From NCBI GenBank assembly GCA_009760885.1, contig CM019703.1, positions 10,294,959-10,358,958 on the forward strand: a stretch of 64,000 nucleotides of DNA, in the 5' to 3' direction. The translations under genes were made by a program, and so were the position numbers. This document shows positions 44,270 through 55,184 of this stretch, piece by piece. The stretch comes from Achatina immaculata (lineage: Eukaryota; Mollusca; Gastropoda; Stylommatophora; Achatinidae). Under the pieces are notes generated by a model. The model saw only the letters and a list, made by a program, of their open reading frames with translations. It searched no databases and was not told where the DNA came from. Position 1 is the stretch's first letter, and each line of letters opens with the position of its first letter.

Positions 44270-45571
44270 GCTGTTGGCGAGATCTTCAGCTGCCGTGCGT
44301 GGAGCGGTGCTCTTCCCGGCCAATGAAGAAATTTGCAAATGAGGTTGCCGCGCAGCATCACTGCGGAAGGGGTGGTTGAAAGAATAAAGCGAAGCAAACA
44401 GTCAAATCACGGCACCTCTGGTCTGGAGGTCGGCCACGTCCTGAGTGCAGTCATATCGTGTGAAATGCATGAACCGGTTTGTCCCAGAGGTTAAGTCACT
44501 GCTGGCTTGACTTTTCAAATGCCGCGCGTGGAGTGAAGCTCCTCCCGGTTAAGGAAGTAAATGCGGAAATAAAGGTTGCTGTGCGGCGCCGATGGGAAAA
44601 GGTGGTGGAAAGTGAAGTTTAACCTGGTATGTCCAGTAGTATCGGTACGAGAGCTATACCACGGCACCTCTGCTCTAGAGGCCGCCTACGTCCGAAATAC
44701 ACCTACACTGGTGAAATATGCCTAAACCGGCACACACCAGGGGTGGAACTCGATGGCTAGACATGTCATGCCACCTCCGCTCTAGAGGTCGGTAACGCCT
44801 GATAAACACCCATACTGGTGAATTTTGCCTAAACCGGCTCATACCAGGGGTGAATCTTGAAGGCTATGAATGTCACAGTACCTCTGCCCTAGAGGTCGGT
44901 CCCGTCCCAAACATGCCCATACTGGGAAATGCCTAAACCGGCTCAACCCAGGGGTAGAAGTCACTAGTGGCGAGGATTCGTCCTCCTGGACAAAAGCTCC
45001 ATCCTGGTCACAACTAGGAAGGGTAGCGGCCACGACCGCAAAATGCTGAAGTCGGAGACACTGGACCAGGGAAGTCTAGATAGGCAACCACCTCTCACCC
45101 GGCGGGGATGTCTGCGTATCCTAATCACGCTGAGGTTTTCCGGTGAGAAAGTCCAACCCTGGACTGGATGGGCAACCACCTCTCACCCGGCGGTGATACA
45201 CGGGTATCTCATAACACGTCGAGGTTTTCCGGTGAGAAAGTCCAACTCTGTCCTGGGTGGGCTAACGCCTCTCACCCAGCGGGGATGCACTGATATTCCA
45301 AACACGTCGAGGTCTTCCGGTGAGAAAGTCCAACCCTAGACCAAACTGGTGCAATGAAAACCACGGTGTCACGCAATCCCGCTTCCGAGACCCACCAAGA
45401 ATACAGGCTAAAGCACTGTGATACTCTGAACCCCTTGTGGTCCTTCGTGGAACTCATGTGGTCTATTTTGGAACACACAGGGGACCACCGGACCAAACGA
45501 GGACCACATGTGTGAATTCAGTAGGTTCACAGTGCGGTTTTTGGTGGTAGAAGTGAACGAAGAAGAAGAAG
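44270..45571 (+). mobile_element. GAA-tail non-coding retroelement, copy 3 (apparently full length)
   Basis: A 1,302-bp insertion flanked by a 12-bp target duplication, ATCCATACACTC (44258-44269 and 45572-45583). From 5': two related monomers starting GCTGTTGGCGAG (44270) and GCTGGCTTGACT (44503). Three to four 'cacctctgctctagaggtc' units follow (44413, 44665, 44772 and 44879; the last ones spaced 107 bp). Then come three 88-bp units marked TCTCACCCGGCGG (starting about 45084, 45172 and 45261), a unique 3' region with 'tgtggtctattttgg' hairpin potential, and a GAACGAAGAAGAAG tail. There is no ORF longer than expected by chance, so it must be non-autonomous. No tRNA, 5S or 7SL head was recognised. 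I cannot exclude that it is a deletion derivative of a known LINE. Confidence 0.9.
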
Positions 45572-46147
45572 ATCCATACACTCTGCACTCTGATTTATAC
45601 AGCTGCCTCGTGAAATAAAATTACGTACATTCTCACATTCAGTCTAAACTAACAAATTTATATAAAAGCAGTGTAAAAAAATCTAACAATCAAGCCGCAC
45701 CTTACAGCAGTTTAAACCCTGACAGTTTATGATTGCTTCCGTTTAAAGCAGCGTTAACCATTCCTATTCGGTGATCATAGTCGAAGGGAAAAAAAGTTTA
45801 GGAAACTGAATACAATCATAGAAAAAACCCTATCGCAATGCTTCCCAGAAGTCCAGTTCGTAGATATATACCTATACTTTTCATATCGTAAGTACATACA
45901 AGAGGTCTGCCCATAGACTTTGTCTAAACATCCTCAGATCCCAAGGGATTATTTCCGTTGAGAAGCGATTCTCAAACTTTTTTTTAGGTCGCGGACCTAT
46001 AATGCTAGTGTCATTCATGGTGTTCCTCTCCACTCAAGCCCCCACTAACCCCCACCGCCCCACACACCTCTCTCCCCCGCCCCACACAGACCCTCGCCCC
46101 TTCCAGTTTCACCCATACACACACAGACTTGATACTAATTAAACATA

Positions 46148-47477
46148 CGAGAGGCGCTCAGAAAGTAATGCACCACATCGTTTTTCTCAGGAGCTGTTTA
46201 TTCAAAAAGCATGAAATTTATACACAATATACATGGATATGTCATGTAAACATCGGTATTATTCAACGTAATTCCTGTCAACTTGTACGGCTTTACGCCA
46301 GCGCGAAACAACTGCATGTGTTCCTAGCCAGTATCAGGTTTTCTCTTGATTATGTAGCCATTTCCTCGCTGCATGAATCACTCCTTCATCATCTTCAAAT
46401 CTTACCCCTCGGAGTGCATCTTTAAGTAGACCAAACAGATGGAAATCAGAGGGTGCAAAATCGGGACTATAGAGTGGATGGTGTAGTACAGTCCAACCCA
46501 GTATGGTGATTGCTTCCCGTGGTACCAGACTTGTGTGAAGCCGCGCATTGTCGTGAAGGAGAAGCAGGTCTGCTGGATTCTTGTGCGGCTGAACTCTGCG
46601 AAAACGTTGACTGAGTTTTTTCAATGTCTTAATATAAGGTTGCGAACTGATTGTCTCTCCTCTGGGCATAACATCCACAAGAATCACACCTTCGATGTCC
46701 CAAAAGACAGTGATCATGACCTTTCTAGCTGAAGGAGTTGTCTTGAATTTCTTTCTTTGTGGTGATTGCGGATGATGCCACTCCATTGACTGTTTTTTGT
46801 CTCAGGTTCAAAATGATGTGCCAAGGTTTCGTCACCTGTTATGATCTTAGCCAAAAAGTTATCTCCCTCAGCACTGAATTCTCCAACAGTTCAGAAGAAA
46901 TTGCTTTCCTTTGCAATCGATGGTCATTTGTGAGACTTCGAGGAACCCATCTTGCCCAAACCGTTGAAAATCCGAGAGCTTTTATAACTGCATTTGCACT
47001 ACCATCGCTGACTGACAGCTTTAAGGCCAATTGTTGCTTATCAGTAAGATTACTGCCCACAGCGCATTTCAAAATTTATGCCTTAGTGGTTGTGGCAGGA
47101 CGTCCACAGCGCGGCCGATCATTCAGCTCCTTGTCTTCACTTATTGATTCTTTGATTCTCTGAACTCAGCGACCGACTGTACTCCTGTCGACTGCAAAAC
47201 TTCCATACACTTCACATAAACGCCTGTGAATGTTCACGACAGTTTCCTTCTCTTCAGCGAGAAATTCTGTCACAATTCGCTGCTTATACCGCAAGTTGCT
47301 AACACGCTCCATTTCAACGGTTAGGGCAGCCATATTCTTTGGCCGGATGCAGTACAATTTGGTTCACACAATCGGCACATGCGATATTTAAAGTGTGCTA
47401 AATATCACGCTTCTATCCTCATCATTAGCTGAAAAAAAAAAAAACGATGTAGTGCATTACTTTCTGAACGCCCCTCG
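46148..47477 (-). mobile_element. Mariner-family DNA transposon, complete borders
   Basis: A 1,330-bp element between TA dinucleotides (46146-46147 and 47478-47479). Terminal inverted repeats start CGAGAGGCGCTCAGAAAGTA on the left and CGAGGGGCGTTCAGAAAGTA on the right when reversed. They extend about 36 bp with few mismatches. Size, TA target and DD34D transposase are all typical of mariner. Confidence 0.93.
46334..47333 (-). pseudogene. Mariner transposase, DD34D, inactivated
   Basis: The transposase would bind the inverted repeats and catalyse cut-and-paste at TA. On the minus strand the start MAALTVEMERVSNLRYKQRI is followed by the helix-turn-helix region (VDRSTVGR). Then come the WVPRSLTNDHR stretch, ITGDE (first D at codon 46831-46833), VFWDIEGVILVDVMPRGETI, HDNAR (second D, 46550-46552) and YSPDFAPSDFHLF (third D, 46445-46447; 34 residues between them). 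In-frame stops occur near 47166 and 47077. Frame changes occur near 46850 and 46770. All three catalytic aspartates survive, so damage is limited. Confidence 0.9.
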
Positions 47478-47661
47478 TATTTCTACCATTCTACCAAATA
47501 TGGACTTAATCTGCCCGGACCTTCAACAGTCGGCGGAACCCCATGTATCTGAGGACCGGACTTCTAGGAAGCATTGCGATAGGGTTTTCTCTACCATCGT
47601 ATTCAGCGTTTCCCCCTTCGGCTGTGATCACCGAATAAGGGACTGGGAATAGTTAAAGCTG

Positions 47662-48399
47662 CCGTGAACGGAAGGAAGCACGCCCTTGCCTCGATGTAGA
47701 TAACACATCTATTCAAGCTGAGAGTTGTCACGTGTTATATATAATACACTCTTCTCTTACGGTACGGAAATAAAAACATTAAACAATAAAGGGAGAACGA
47801 TAATAAACTTAGTTCCTTGAAAAGAGAATGTACAAGAGAATTTGCTATATCAGGGATAGAAACAAAAACAAAGTAGTAACAGCAGTAATCGTGCTAGCCG
47901 GCAATTACTGGTAAATTACCGATTTTAAAACCCAGAAAAACCGAAAGTTTTGAAAGTCGTTGGTTACTGTAACCGGTTTATATTACAAAACAGTAAAAAA
48001 AAAGCCACCAGCGAAATCGGTTGGAGGGCTACTCACACCTTTACACCCATGATGCCCAATTTGCATGGACGAGAATCAGCCAGTTTTGACTTGGGATCAG
48101 CATGTAAATAGTAAATCTCGTAGCAAATACGTAAGATAAATACCACCTGAAAATTAATTCCCGTTGGTGTTTGTATGTAAAGTGTGCTTAATTTTACATA
48201 TAGAAAAAAGATTAAGGTACTGAATGTTGTATTGAGAAAACCGACATTTCTGAAAGTGATACATGCAAAGTGAAAGACCGTACGAGTGTACGTGTTTCCA
48301 AAAACTCCTAACGCCGTCACTGAGAAATATGTGTTAAAAAAACTGAAGAAAGACACAAGTAAACAGATCTTTAAAGTCTTTGACCGCGGCGCAAGAAGC
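47662..48399. other. No gene seen
   Basis: AT-rich unclassified sequence. No coding evidence. Confidence 0.4.
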
Positions 48400-48478
48400 G
48401 CAGTCAGTCAGTCAGTCAGTCATTTGCATGTCCCTTGTGGAACTTTGCCTCCCTAACAGCTCTCCTGTAGGCCTCTCG
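48400..48478 (-). repeat. LINE-ACTG 3'-end fragment
   Basis: Reversed (ACTG)n tail CAGTCAGTCAGTCAGTCA, then TTTGCATGTCCCTTG and 'cctgtaggcctctcg'. Only the last ~65 bp of the LINE remain. Confidence 0.8.
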
Positions 48479-49080
48479 AGAAGCACAAAAGTAAGACGAA
48501 AACTGCACTTTGAGCAACAAGCTGAAAGAAGTAAAAAAAAAAAAAAACCAAAAACCCAGCAAGCATACACTGTGATTGGGTTATTCTGTCAGTCAGATTT
48601 CTAATTAAGATCAATAATGTGTTGTTTATGGTTTAACCTATACGCTCTGTGTATGTACGCAAGCACATTGCCTACAGGTTGCTTGTCTTAACAGGCCCAT
48701 GTCTGCACGTTGTTAGTAAAGCTTTAACAATTTTGTCAATGTTCTTAGGATCTGTCTGTCTGTCTGTCCGCCTGTCGGTCTGTCTACTTCTCCACCCTTT
48801 GACAATAAATTCGTTTTATCTGTCAGTCTAAATTTGTCTGTCTGAATCTGTCAATCTGTCTAAACAAGCGTACAGATAGGTAGACTTATGGACAGCTGAA
48901 TGGGGAGGCAAATCGATGAACATGGATAGTGATACAACAAACTTTCATTTTTTTTAAAAACACCCTTGGGGAAATAAAACTTCGTTCTGACTATCGCCAT
49001 GTCTCTCTGTCTGTCTGTTCCTCTATCCATCTGTTGGTCTGCAGTCTAAAATACCTACCTACCTGCTTGCCTACCTACCT
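48479..49080. other. No gene seen; (TGTC)n microsatellites
   Basis: A run at 48533-48547, TGTC repeats near 48752-48786 and 48830-48862, and CTAC units near 49050-49090. Confidence 0.5.
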
Positions 49081-49084
49081 ACCT

Positions 49085-49190
49085 ACCTACATCCATCCAT
49101 CCATCCATCCATCCATCCATCCATCCATCCATCCATCCATCCATCCATCCATCCATCCATCCATCCATCCATCCATCCATCCATCCATCT
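49085..49190. repeat. (ATCC)n microsatellite
   Basis: About 25 ATCC units. It encodes the apparent HPSI repeats of a chance ORF. Confidence 0.95.
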
Positions 49191-49510
49191 ATTTAACTAC
49201 TTATCTGCCTGCCTACCTGCCTGCCCACTTTTTGTATTGTATGTAGGAGCATGCACTGTTTTCTTTATTTGTGTGTACACTGTACATATGCTATTTGTGA
49301 ATGTGTTTGTGTCTAAGCACTTTATACAACGTGTGCTTGATCTACACGCAGGATTCGGGACATCGTGTACGCAGGGCTGACTGAGGCAACACATTCGCAG
49401 GTTTTAGAAAGAGAAGATTACAACTGTCAAATAATGACCTCGTTTGACCTGACATTCGTGGGCAGGTGACAGGCTTAGATGACTTGTTCTGTTCTGATTA
49501 GATGGTGTAG

Positions 49511-49546
<36 letters not shown>

Positions 49547-49679
49547 TTAATGACAGCTTCGACTTCTGTACACGAACCTTTTCTTCCTCCACACTGTTCT
49601 GAGTCAAGGGTGTCCAGTTTCGAAGGACCCAAGGATCCACGAATCGAATTGGGGCCCTAAACAAATCAAACAATTTTTG
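49191..49679. other. No gene seen; (TTTC)n at 49513-49547
   Basis: Unclassified sequence with a TTTC microsatellite. Confidence 0.45.
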
Positions 49680-49687
49680 TCGAATTA

Positions 49688-49750
<63 letters not shown>

Positions 49751-49800
49751 CTTTAGGTATCCAAGGCGCATGAGGGTTCCGCAAGGATCTTGCACAAACG
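49680..49800 (-). repeat. LINE-GA 3' terminus with reversed (GA)n tail
   Basis: (CT)n at 49691-49748 is followed by 'acctttaggtatccaaggcg' and 'catgagggttccgcaagg'. Reversed, this is CCTTGCGGAACCCTCATG...(GA)n, matching 32648-32700. Confidence 0.75.
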
Positions 49801-49959
49801 CATCTCTCTCACATCCCGCTCTCCCTTCTTGCCCAAGTGGGTCCACTATTGAATTATATAATATACTTCTGGGAATATTAAAATATCGACCAAACAGTCA
49901 GTTGGAGCTGTCATGCCTTCTTTCTTTCGCAGCATAAAATCAAAACTGGTCGCTTCTGA

Positions 49960-50320
49960 TCTCAATCATTTGCGTGTCCTTGCGGAATTTTGCCTCCCTA
50001 ACAGCTCTCCTGTAGGCCTCTCGGTTATGAGCAAGATGGCCTGCCGCTGATGCATCCATTCACAGATCATCAACGGTGTCTTGCAGCCATCTTCGCCTTA
50101 GTCTTCCTCTCTTTCTTTTTCCCATTATGTATCCTTCCAAGACTGTCTTCTCTAAATTCTCATGACGTTTAATATGTCCAAAATAAGTTCTCTATTTAAT
50201 CTTCTTTACTAGCCAACCTTCTTCAATATTAAGTTCTTGTAGTATGGATTTTTTTATGTACATGATATTTGAAGGACTCTTCTATAGCATTTACATATAA
50301 ATACATTTATTTTAATATTT
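49960..50320 (-). pseudogene. LINE-ACTG: C-terminal end
   Basis: 'catttgcgtgtccttgcgga', 'ggcctctcggttatgagcaa', 'tcttgcagccatcttcgcct' and 'tttcccattatgtatccttc' are the reverse complement of the 33950-34250 copy. An internal deletion near 50187 removes part of KYFGHI. Confidence 0.8.
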
Positions 50321-50714
50321 TTTTTATTTTAATATTTTATAAGTTTAATATTTTACAGTAAATTATATTTTCTCAACAGCCTGGCGTGCCGAGAAAGAAA
50401 GTCCTAGGGGCCGCGAAAGAAAGTCCTAGGGGGCCGCGAAGAAAGTCCTACTGGCCACCAGTTACAGTCCTCCTCCAAGGGGAACTAATCGTTAGTGGAT
50501 TGAGCATTCAGACTAAGAAGCGCTTCCCTCATTTCCTAATCAATGCTTTGCTGGCCCCCCCCCCCTCACCCCATTTAAGAATAGTAGAATGTTAGAGGAA
50601 ACAAAGCTATGGAGAGCTTTGTCGGGCCCTTGGGTCAGTTACTATTGGGGCCTTCTATCCAGACAGGGGAATTAACTCTCTTATACATATTTAATAAGAA
50701 AAGAGCTGGGAAAA
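50321..50714. other. No gene seen; 24-25-bp tandem triplet
   Basis: Three units of 'gaaagaaagtcctaggggcc' plus 'gc' at 50390-50450, and a C run near 50556. Confidence 0.5.
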
Positions 50715-50795
50715 AAACAGGGCCGTCGGAGCCCCCCCCCCCCTCAACAGCTCGGGCCCTAGAACTTACAACCCTGGGTCCCCCTTCCCTCTCTC
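50715..50795 (+). repeat. Unclassified dispersed repeat Y, copy 2
   Basis: 'cagggccgtcggagcccccc' to 'aacttacaaccctgggtccc' parallels 36925-37012, with a C run in the same place. Confidence 0.45.
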
Positions 50796-51162
50796 TCCTG
50801 CTTGTATTCCCTCCATTCCCAGTTGGGCTTGAGAGAAAGTGAACTGACAAAGGTTCACACATTTAACAAAGCCAAAAAAAAAAATATGTAATAAAATATC
50901 TCCAAATCTAAAAATCCTTTTGCATGTAAGCATTTTACATACATTACTCAAAGTCAGCTGACATACATGATTTGTAGTAAATTCAGGGGAATTTGAACAT
51001 AGTATTTATATATCTTCTTTGAGGAGCGGGGAGGGAGGGGGGATCACTCGTTCATGTATCATTAAAGCAACGGGAATTATATTTCAGTTGAACCTTAATT
51101 TCAAACAGAATACAGATTCATCACCAAATAAATTGCCAAAAATATACATATATAAAACGGGG

Positions 51163-51209
<47 letters not shown>

Positions 51210-51265
51210 CACCCCCACCCCCTCAAATATAAATGAAGTGCTAGGAATCCTACAATTTTGTTATA
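50796..51265. other. No gene seen; (CT)n at 51165-51207
   Basis: Unclassified sequence with a CT microsatellite. Confidence 0.45.
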
Positions 51266-51269
51266 TTGT

Positions 51270-51456
51270 TGTGTTCAGGATATTTATCTGTTATTTGTTT
51301 CAACAGTAACCAGATTGTACTTTTTTCTTTTTAACACTTTACTCTCATGTACAGTCCTCGTTGTTTACAACTTGCTGGAAATTACTTTTAAAACAGAGGT
51401 GATAAGGATGACCGACTATGATTTTTATTGTTTAGTAGCAAAGTCAAGTGTTTCTC
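51270..51456 (+). repeat. Dispersed repeat G, copy 1
   Basis: 'ttgtgttcaggatatttatc', 'cagtaaccagattgtacttt' and 'agtcctcgttgtttacaact' match 53325-53526 in the same orientation with few differences. Confidence 0.8.
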
Positions 51457-51559
51457 GTCTCGTCACGCGACGAAAAACGATTAACATCCTTTGGTTTTCC
51501 CAATGAATTAACTTCAGCTTACCGGAATGGTTGTTTTATTATAAATGCGAATTATTTCG

Positions 51560-51770
51560 ACTTTTGAGATAGATGGCAAGCTTTGAGATGGTTAGAGGGC
51601 AAGTTTTGAGGTAGCTAGCAGGACTCGTTTTAAGATAGTTAGAGGACAAGTTTTGAGATAGTTTGGGACACGTTTTAAGATAGTCGGAGAGTAAGTTTTG
51701 AGATAGTTAGAGGGCAAATTTTTAGATAGCAGGGAACACGTTTTGAGATAGAGGACAAGTTCTGAGGCCG
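51560..51770. repeat. Degenerate ~26-bp minisatellite
   Basis: Recurrent 'aagttttgagatagttagag' and 'acacgttttaagatag' units, strongly diverged. Confidence 0.7.
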
Positions 51771-51936
51771 TTAACAGGAAAGTTCAGGTAAGTTTATTGT
51801 CTTTGTTTTTTAGATAATGCAAGTTTATTTAATTAAATTTAATTAATTAATTAATTAGTCTGTTTGCGCAACAGTAAATTATATTTTGCAGAACAGTAAG
51901 TTATATAAACAACTAATCTAAACGGTATAGTACAGT

Positions 51937-52050
51937 GGTCTGCGAAACGTCCACCAATCAGCTCCCAAACCGATACAGTTCTGTGTCTCAACATCCCCAC
52001 TGCACCGGCTGTATAAGACACTCGCTCGCACTTACAGGGATATTGAAGAA
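51937..52050 (+). repeat. SINE-A 3' fragment
   Basis: 'tcagctcccaaaccgataca' to 'gctcgcacttacagggatat' matches the final third of SINE-A, with 'gttctgtgtctcaacatccc' diagnostic. Confidence 0.65.
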
Positions 52051-52104
52051 CGATTCCTCCCCATCCGTCATACTTATACATTATCTAATGGGTGTGAATA
52101 TTCA

Positions 52105-52500
52105 CAATGTCATCATCATCATCATCATCTTCATCATCTTCATCGCCTTCCACTCCCTTGAGAACATAGGCCACGGTTAAAGCCTCTCCAGTCATCCCTG
52201 TTCTTGGAATTATTCTCTGCTTCCTTCCACGTGTATCCCTTGTCTCTGAGCACTGTCATAATTTCTCTTAAGTCTTCCTGGTTTTCTATTTCCTTGAGGA
52301 TTCCAAGTCAGTGCTTGTCTTTCTACGCTGGCGTCGGGTTTTCCCAGAGTGTGGCCAGTCTACCTCTATTTCTTAGACATGATTTGTAGGTTCATAGGTT
52401 CTTGTCCTGCCCTTTCCCAGACCTCCTCGTTCCTGATCTTGTCCTGCCATTTAATGCTTAAAATCCTCTTCAAGCAGTAGTTCATGAATGTTTATCCCCT
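52105..52500 (-). pseudogene. LINE ORF2 C-terminal end with (ATG)n tail (second ATG-tailed family)
   Basis: Minus-strand reading across frameshifts: CLKRILSIKWQDKIRNEEVW, ERAGQEP, TGHTLGKPDASVERQALTWN, PQGNRKPGRLKRN, then GSREQFQEQG and a tail ATGATGATGATGATG (reversed at 52111-52133). Related in style to, but distinct from, LINE-ATG at 3690. Confidence 0.75.
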
Positions 52501-52989
52501 GTTGTATTGATTCACAATATATTTAATTTAAATATTTAAAATTTCATATTTTCCTCATGTAACTTGCAGACGTCATTATCAATAATTCAGTTTGTTGGAA
52601 TTCACAATTTCATTGTCCACTTTCACGTGTTATATGTGATTCATTTAGATCAGGGTTTCTCAAAGTGTCCGCGGATCTCCGCGGGTTATCCCTTGAATGG
52701 CATGCATATGCTTTATTATCACTGGGATTCCTTATTCCGATGCTGTTAAAGCTCAGTTACTAAGACAATGGCACTATTTAAAACACGTGTGACGACCAGC
52801 ATAAGGAGAGTCGCCCGTTCTGGAGCCTCCCCGCTGGGCCTGGCTTCCTTTCCTTATCTTCTGCAAGGGGCGGCGGGAATGAAGCTTCACATTTGATTAT
52901 ACAGCAGTGTACAACTGGCTTACGAGCGCCTAATGTCAAAGCAGTGAACCTCAGTCTTGTCTGTTCATTTGAATTTGCGAATCGATAGA

Positions 52990-53300
52990 GAATGAGTGGA
53001 TGATCTTTATTGGTAAAGAACTGGGCAGCAGACCCGTCTTACATTCTGCCCTTCGTCACTCCATCTTTCATTCTTCCCACACACTCATTTTAATACAAGT
53101 ATACAAATTATATTTTTAAAAAAACGTATCAAAATAGTGCAAGCTTAAACTATTACATTCACAGTATAAGAGAAGAAGTACTGTAATTAATTTAACAAGA
53201 TAGCGTGCGCACACACCCAGGCATATTCATAAACAGAAACACATTTTCAGTACATTTCTTCTAATATATATATTCTTTTACATTCATTAAAATAATTTCT
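52990..53300 (-). repeat. LINE-CAAT 3' region
   Basis: 'tggatgatctttattggtaa' and 'agaactgggcagcagacccg' mirror 38028-38075. An AT-rich non-coding remainder follows. Nested in the hAT-like element. Confidence 0.55.
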
Positions 53301-53324
53301 AACAAGATCTAACGAGTTACTTTT

Positions 53325-53526
53325 AGATTGTTGTGTTCAGGATACTTTTATAAATTGCTTTATCTGTTATTTGTTTCAACAGTAACCAGATTGTACTTTT
53401 TTCTTTTTAACACTTTGCTCCCATGGACAGTCCTCGTTGTTTCCAAGTTGCTGGAAATTACTTATAGAACAGAGGTGATAAGAATGGCCGATTATGATTT
53501 TTATTGTTTAGTAGCAAAGTCAAGGA
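53325..53526 (+). repeat. Dispersed repeat G, copy 2
   Basis: Same as 51270-51456, with a short insertion ('acttttataaattgc') near 53344. Confidence 0.8.
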
Positions 53527-53993
53527 CATGGCGAGCCATGGGTTAAGAGACTACTGGTTATTCTATGCAGACGTATAGTTACAAGCAAGTAAATAATGAA
53601 AAAGGTTTGAGTTAAAGGATGAAGTGTTACTAATGGATTATAAATGGTAGGGGAGGGTGTTCCAGAGCTGTACTGCAGAGTATGCAAGGCTTGTACAGAT
53701 CAAGCCTACGTGTGTAAGAAGCTTCTTGTGTGAAATTACAAAGAGATGCCCGCCCTTGTACTTGATTTTACCGTTCGGTTGGAGTTGTATGTATAATCAT
53801 AGCGTGTCCTGTAATTCTGCATTTTCTTATTACACAAAGACGGACCGTCACAGTGTATTTAACGTTTTCATGCCACCTCGTCGCCTTCTCGTTTTATTAA
53901 TGCCTTGTTCTTTCCTCCTGAGGTCCGGCGTGCTAGCTTTCATTGAAAAGGGTTTCATGGCCCGAAAAAAGTTTGAGAACCGCTGATTTAGAC

Positions 53994-54944
53994 AATTCTT
54001 AATCCAGATCTTGTGAAAATTTTCTTTTGTGTGCATTACTCTCGTTGTGTTGCCGATTTCTCAGCAAATGAAGGCCTATTTGCTGCAGTTCATTTGAACC
54101 ATAAAGTTCCCAAGCCGTGGCTAACTTTGAGTAGAAAAATGTGTATCTGCAGTGTGCAACCGAATTTTGTCGCCCGGGACGCCGTTCGAGTCTTGTCCGC
54201 CTGCCAAGTTCAGCCATTCATAAGTTCCGTGCGCCACGCCAAGTACCAGGAGAGAGGGAGAGAGATGTCAGTTAGGATTGTCTTGTCATGTCCTGTCACA
54301 AACCCCCGTTGTCTCGTGACAAGCTTTGACACTTTCGAGACGAAATGTTTTTCTTTGTCAGAACGAAAGCAGAACACAATACTGGCCACGTGATTTCCAA
54401 GCGAATGTTTTGTAAGGTTTTCCCACACTAGTAGATCCTGAAAGTACACCTAGCAGTTTTTTTTTCTCTACGTAGGTGGGTGCGTGCGTACGTGAGTCCG
54501 CATGTGTGCACACTGTATTTCAGATTTCATTTTGTTGTCGTTGTTTTCTTTGTACAAAGTGTTGGAAGTCACGGTCGAAATGTAGTTTAAGTGTCACAGA
54601 AGACGATTAATAATGTACAGTATTTCTTAATGCCGGACACACGAGGATTTCTTCATAGAGTTCAGTGTTTCTTATGTCTTGTAACTGAGACACCGTTCGT
54701 TATGCAGTTGTTATCTTCATGCTGCTAGTAGTTTTATATGTACCGTGTGTGTTTCTGCTATATTGTGATTTATACCGACTTAACACAAGTAATCAGCTTC
54801 AAAGTTGCGCCCTGTCCACAAATTTAATACCACCCTCCCCCCGCCGCCCTCTCCCACGCCATCCCCTTTTCTCACCCGATTATGCATGCATGCGCGCGCG
54901 CACACATACACACACACACACACACCATAGCAGTCCGGCTAGAT
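53994..54944. other. No gene seen; CG/CA tract at 54890-54926
   Basis: Unclassified. Short ORFs on both strands (for example 54013-54393) lack recognised domains. Alternating (CG)n(CA)n occurs at the right end. Confidence 0.45.
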
Positions 54945-55025
54945 CAGTGATTCCCAATTTTTTTTTCGGGCTCCTTCCGCTGGCTTTTCACCCAGGGGTG
55001 ATATCGCACATTTTGGGAAGCACTG
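54945..55025. mobile_element. Miniature hAT-like hairpin element, 81 bp
   Basis: The left CAGTGATTCCCAATTTT and reversed right CAGTGCTTCCCAAAATG ends are inverted repeats. Inside, 'cccaggggtgatatcgc' remains. Flanking octamers GGCTAGAT and AATTAAAT agree at only four positions, so the target duplication is weak. Confidence 0.45.
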
Positions 55026-55184
55026 AATTAAATCTTGGTAGGTCGCCTAAGATTTTGTCGTACAGTCTGCTCCAGCTGTCGGGAGTTCTGTCTGCCACAA
55101 CAGGGAGGTGGAGGTGGGGGGTGAGGTTCAACCAGAAAAGGTAGTCAGAAACAGTATACAGATATACCTTTTATGAGGGAATCA

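Larger units (their letters stand above)
45749..47661. mobile_element. Inverted-repeat structure enclosing a mariner
   Basis: The left arm (about 45749-45855, CAGCGTTAACCATTCC, ATTCGGTGATCATAG, CCCTATCGCAATGCTTCC) is the imperfect reverse complement of the right arm (about 47555-47661). The outer ends begin CAG and resemble long hAT/foldback termini, but I found no target duplication. The arms enclose the intact-bordered mariner. A hAT-end-like 'gcgattctcaaac' lies at 45967. Confidence 0.65.
52651..53985. mobile_element. hAT-like element with 8-bp target duplication
   Basis: The left end is CAGGGTTTCTCAAAG and the reversed right end CAGCGGTTCTCAAAC, typical hAT termini. Flanks are ATTTAGAT (52643-52650) and ATTTAGAC (53986-53993), an 8-bp duplication with one mismatch. 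The interior shows no transposase. It carries LINE-CAAT and repeat G sequences, so it is either a non-autonomous element or one filled by later insertions. Confidence 0.7.
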
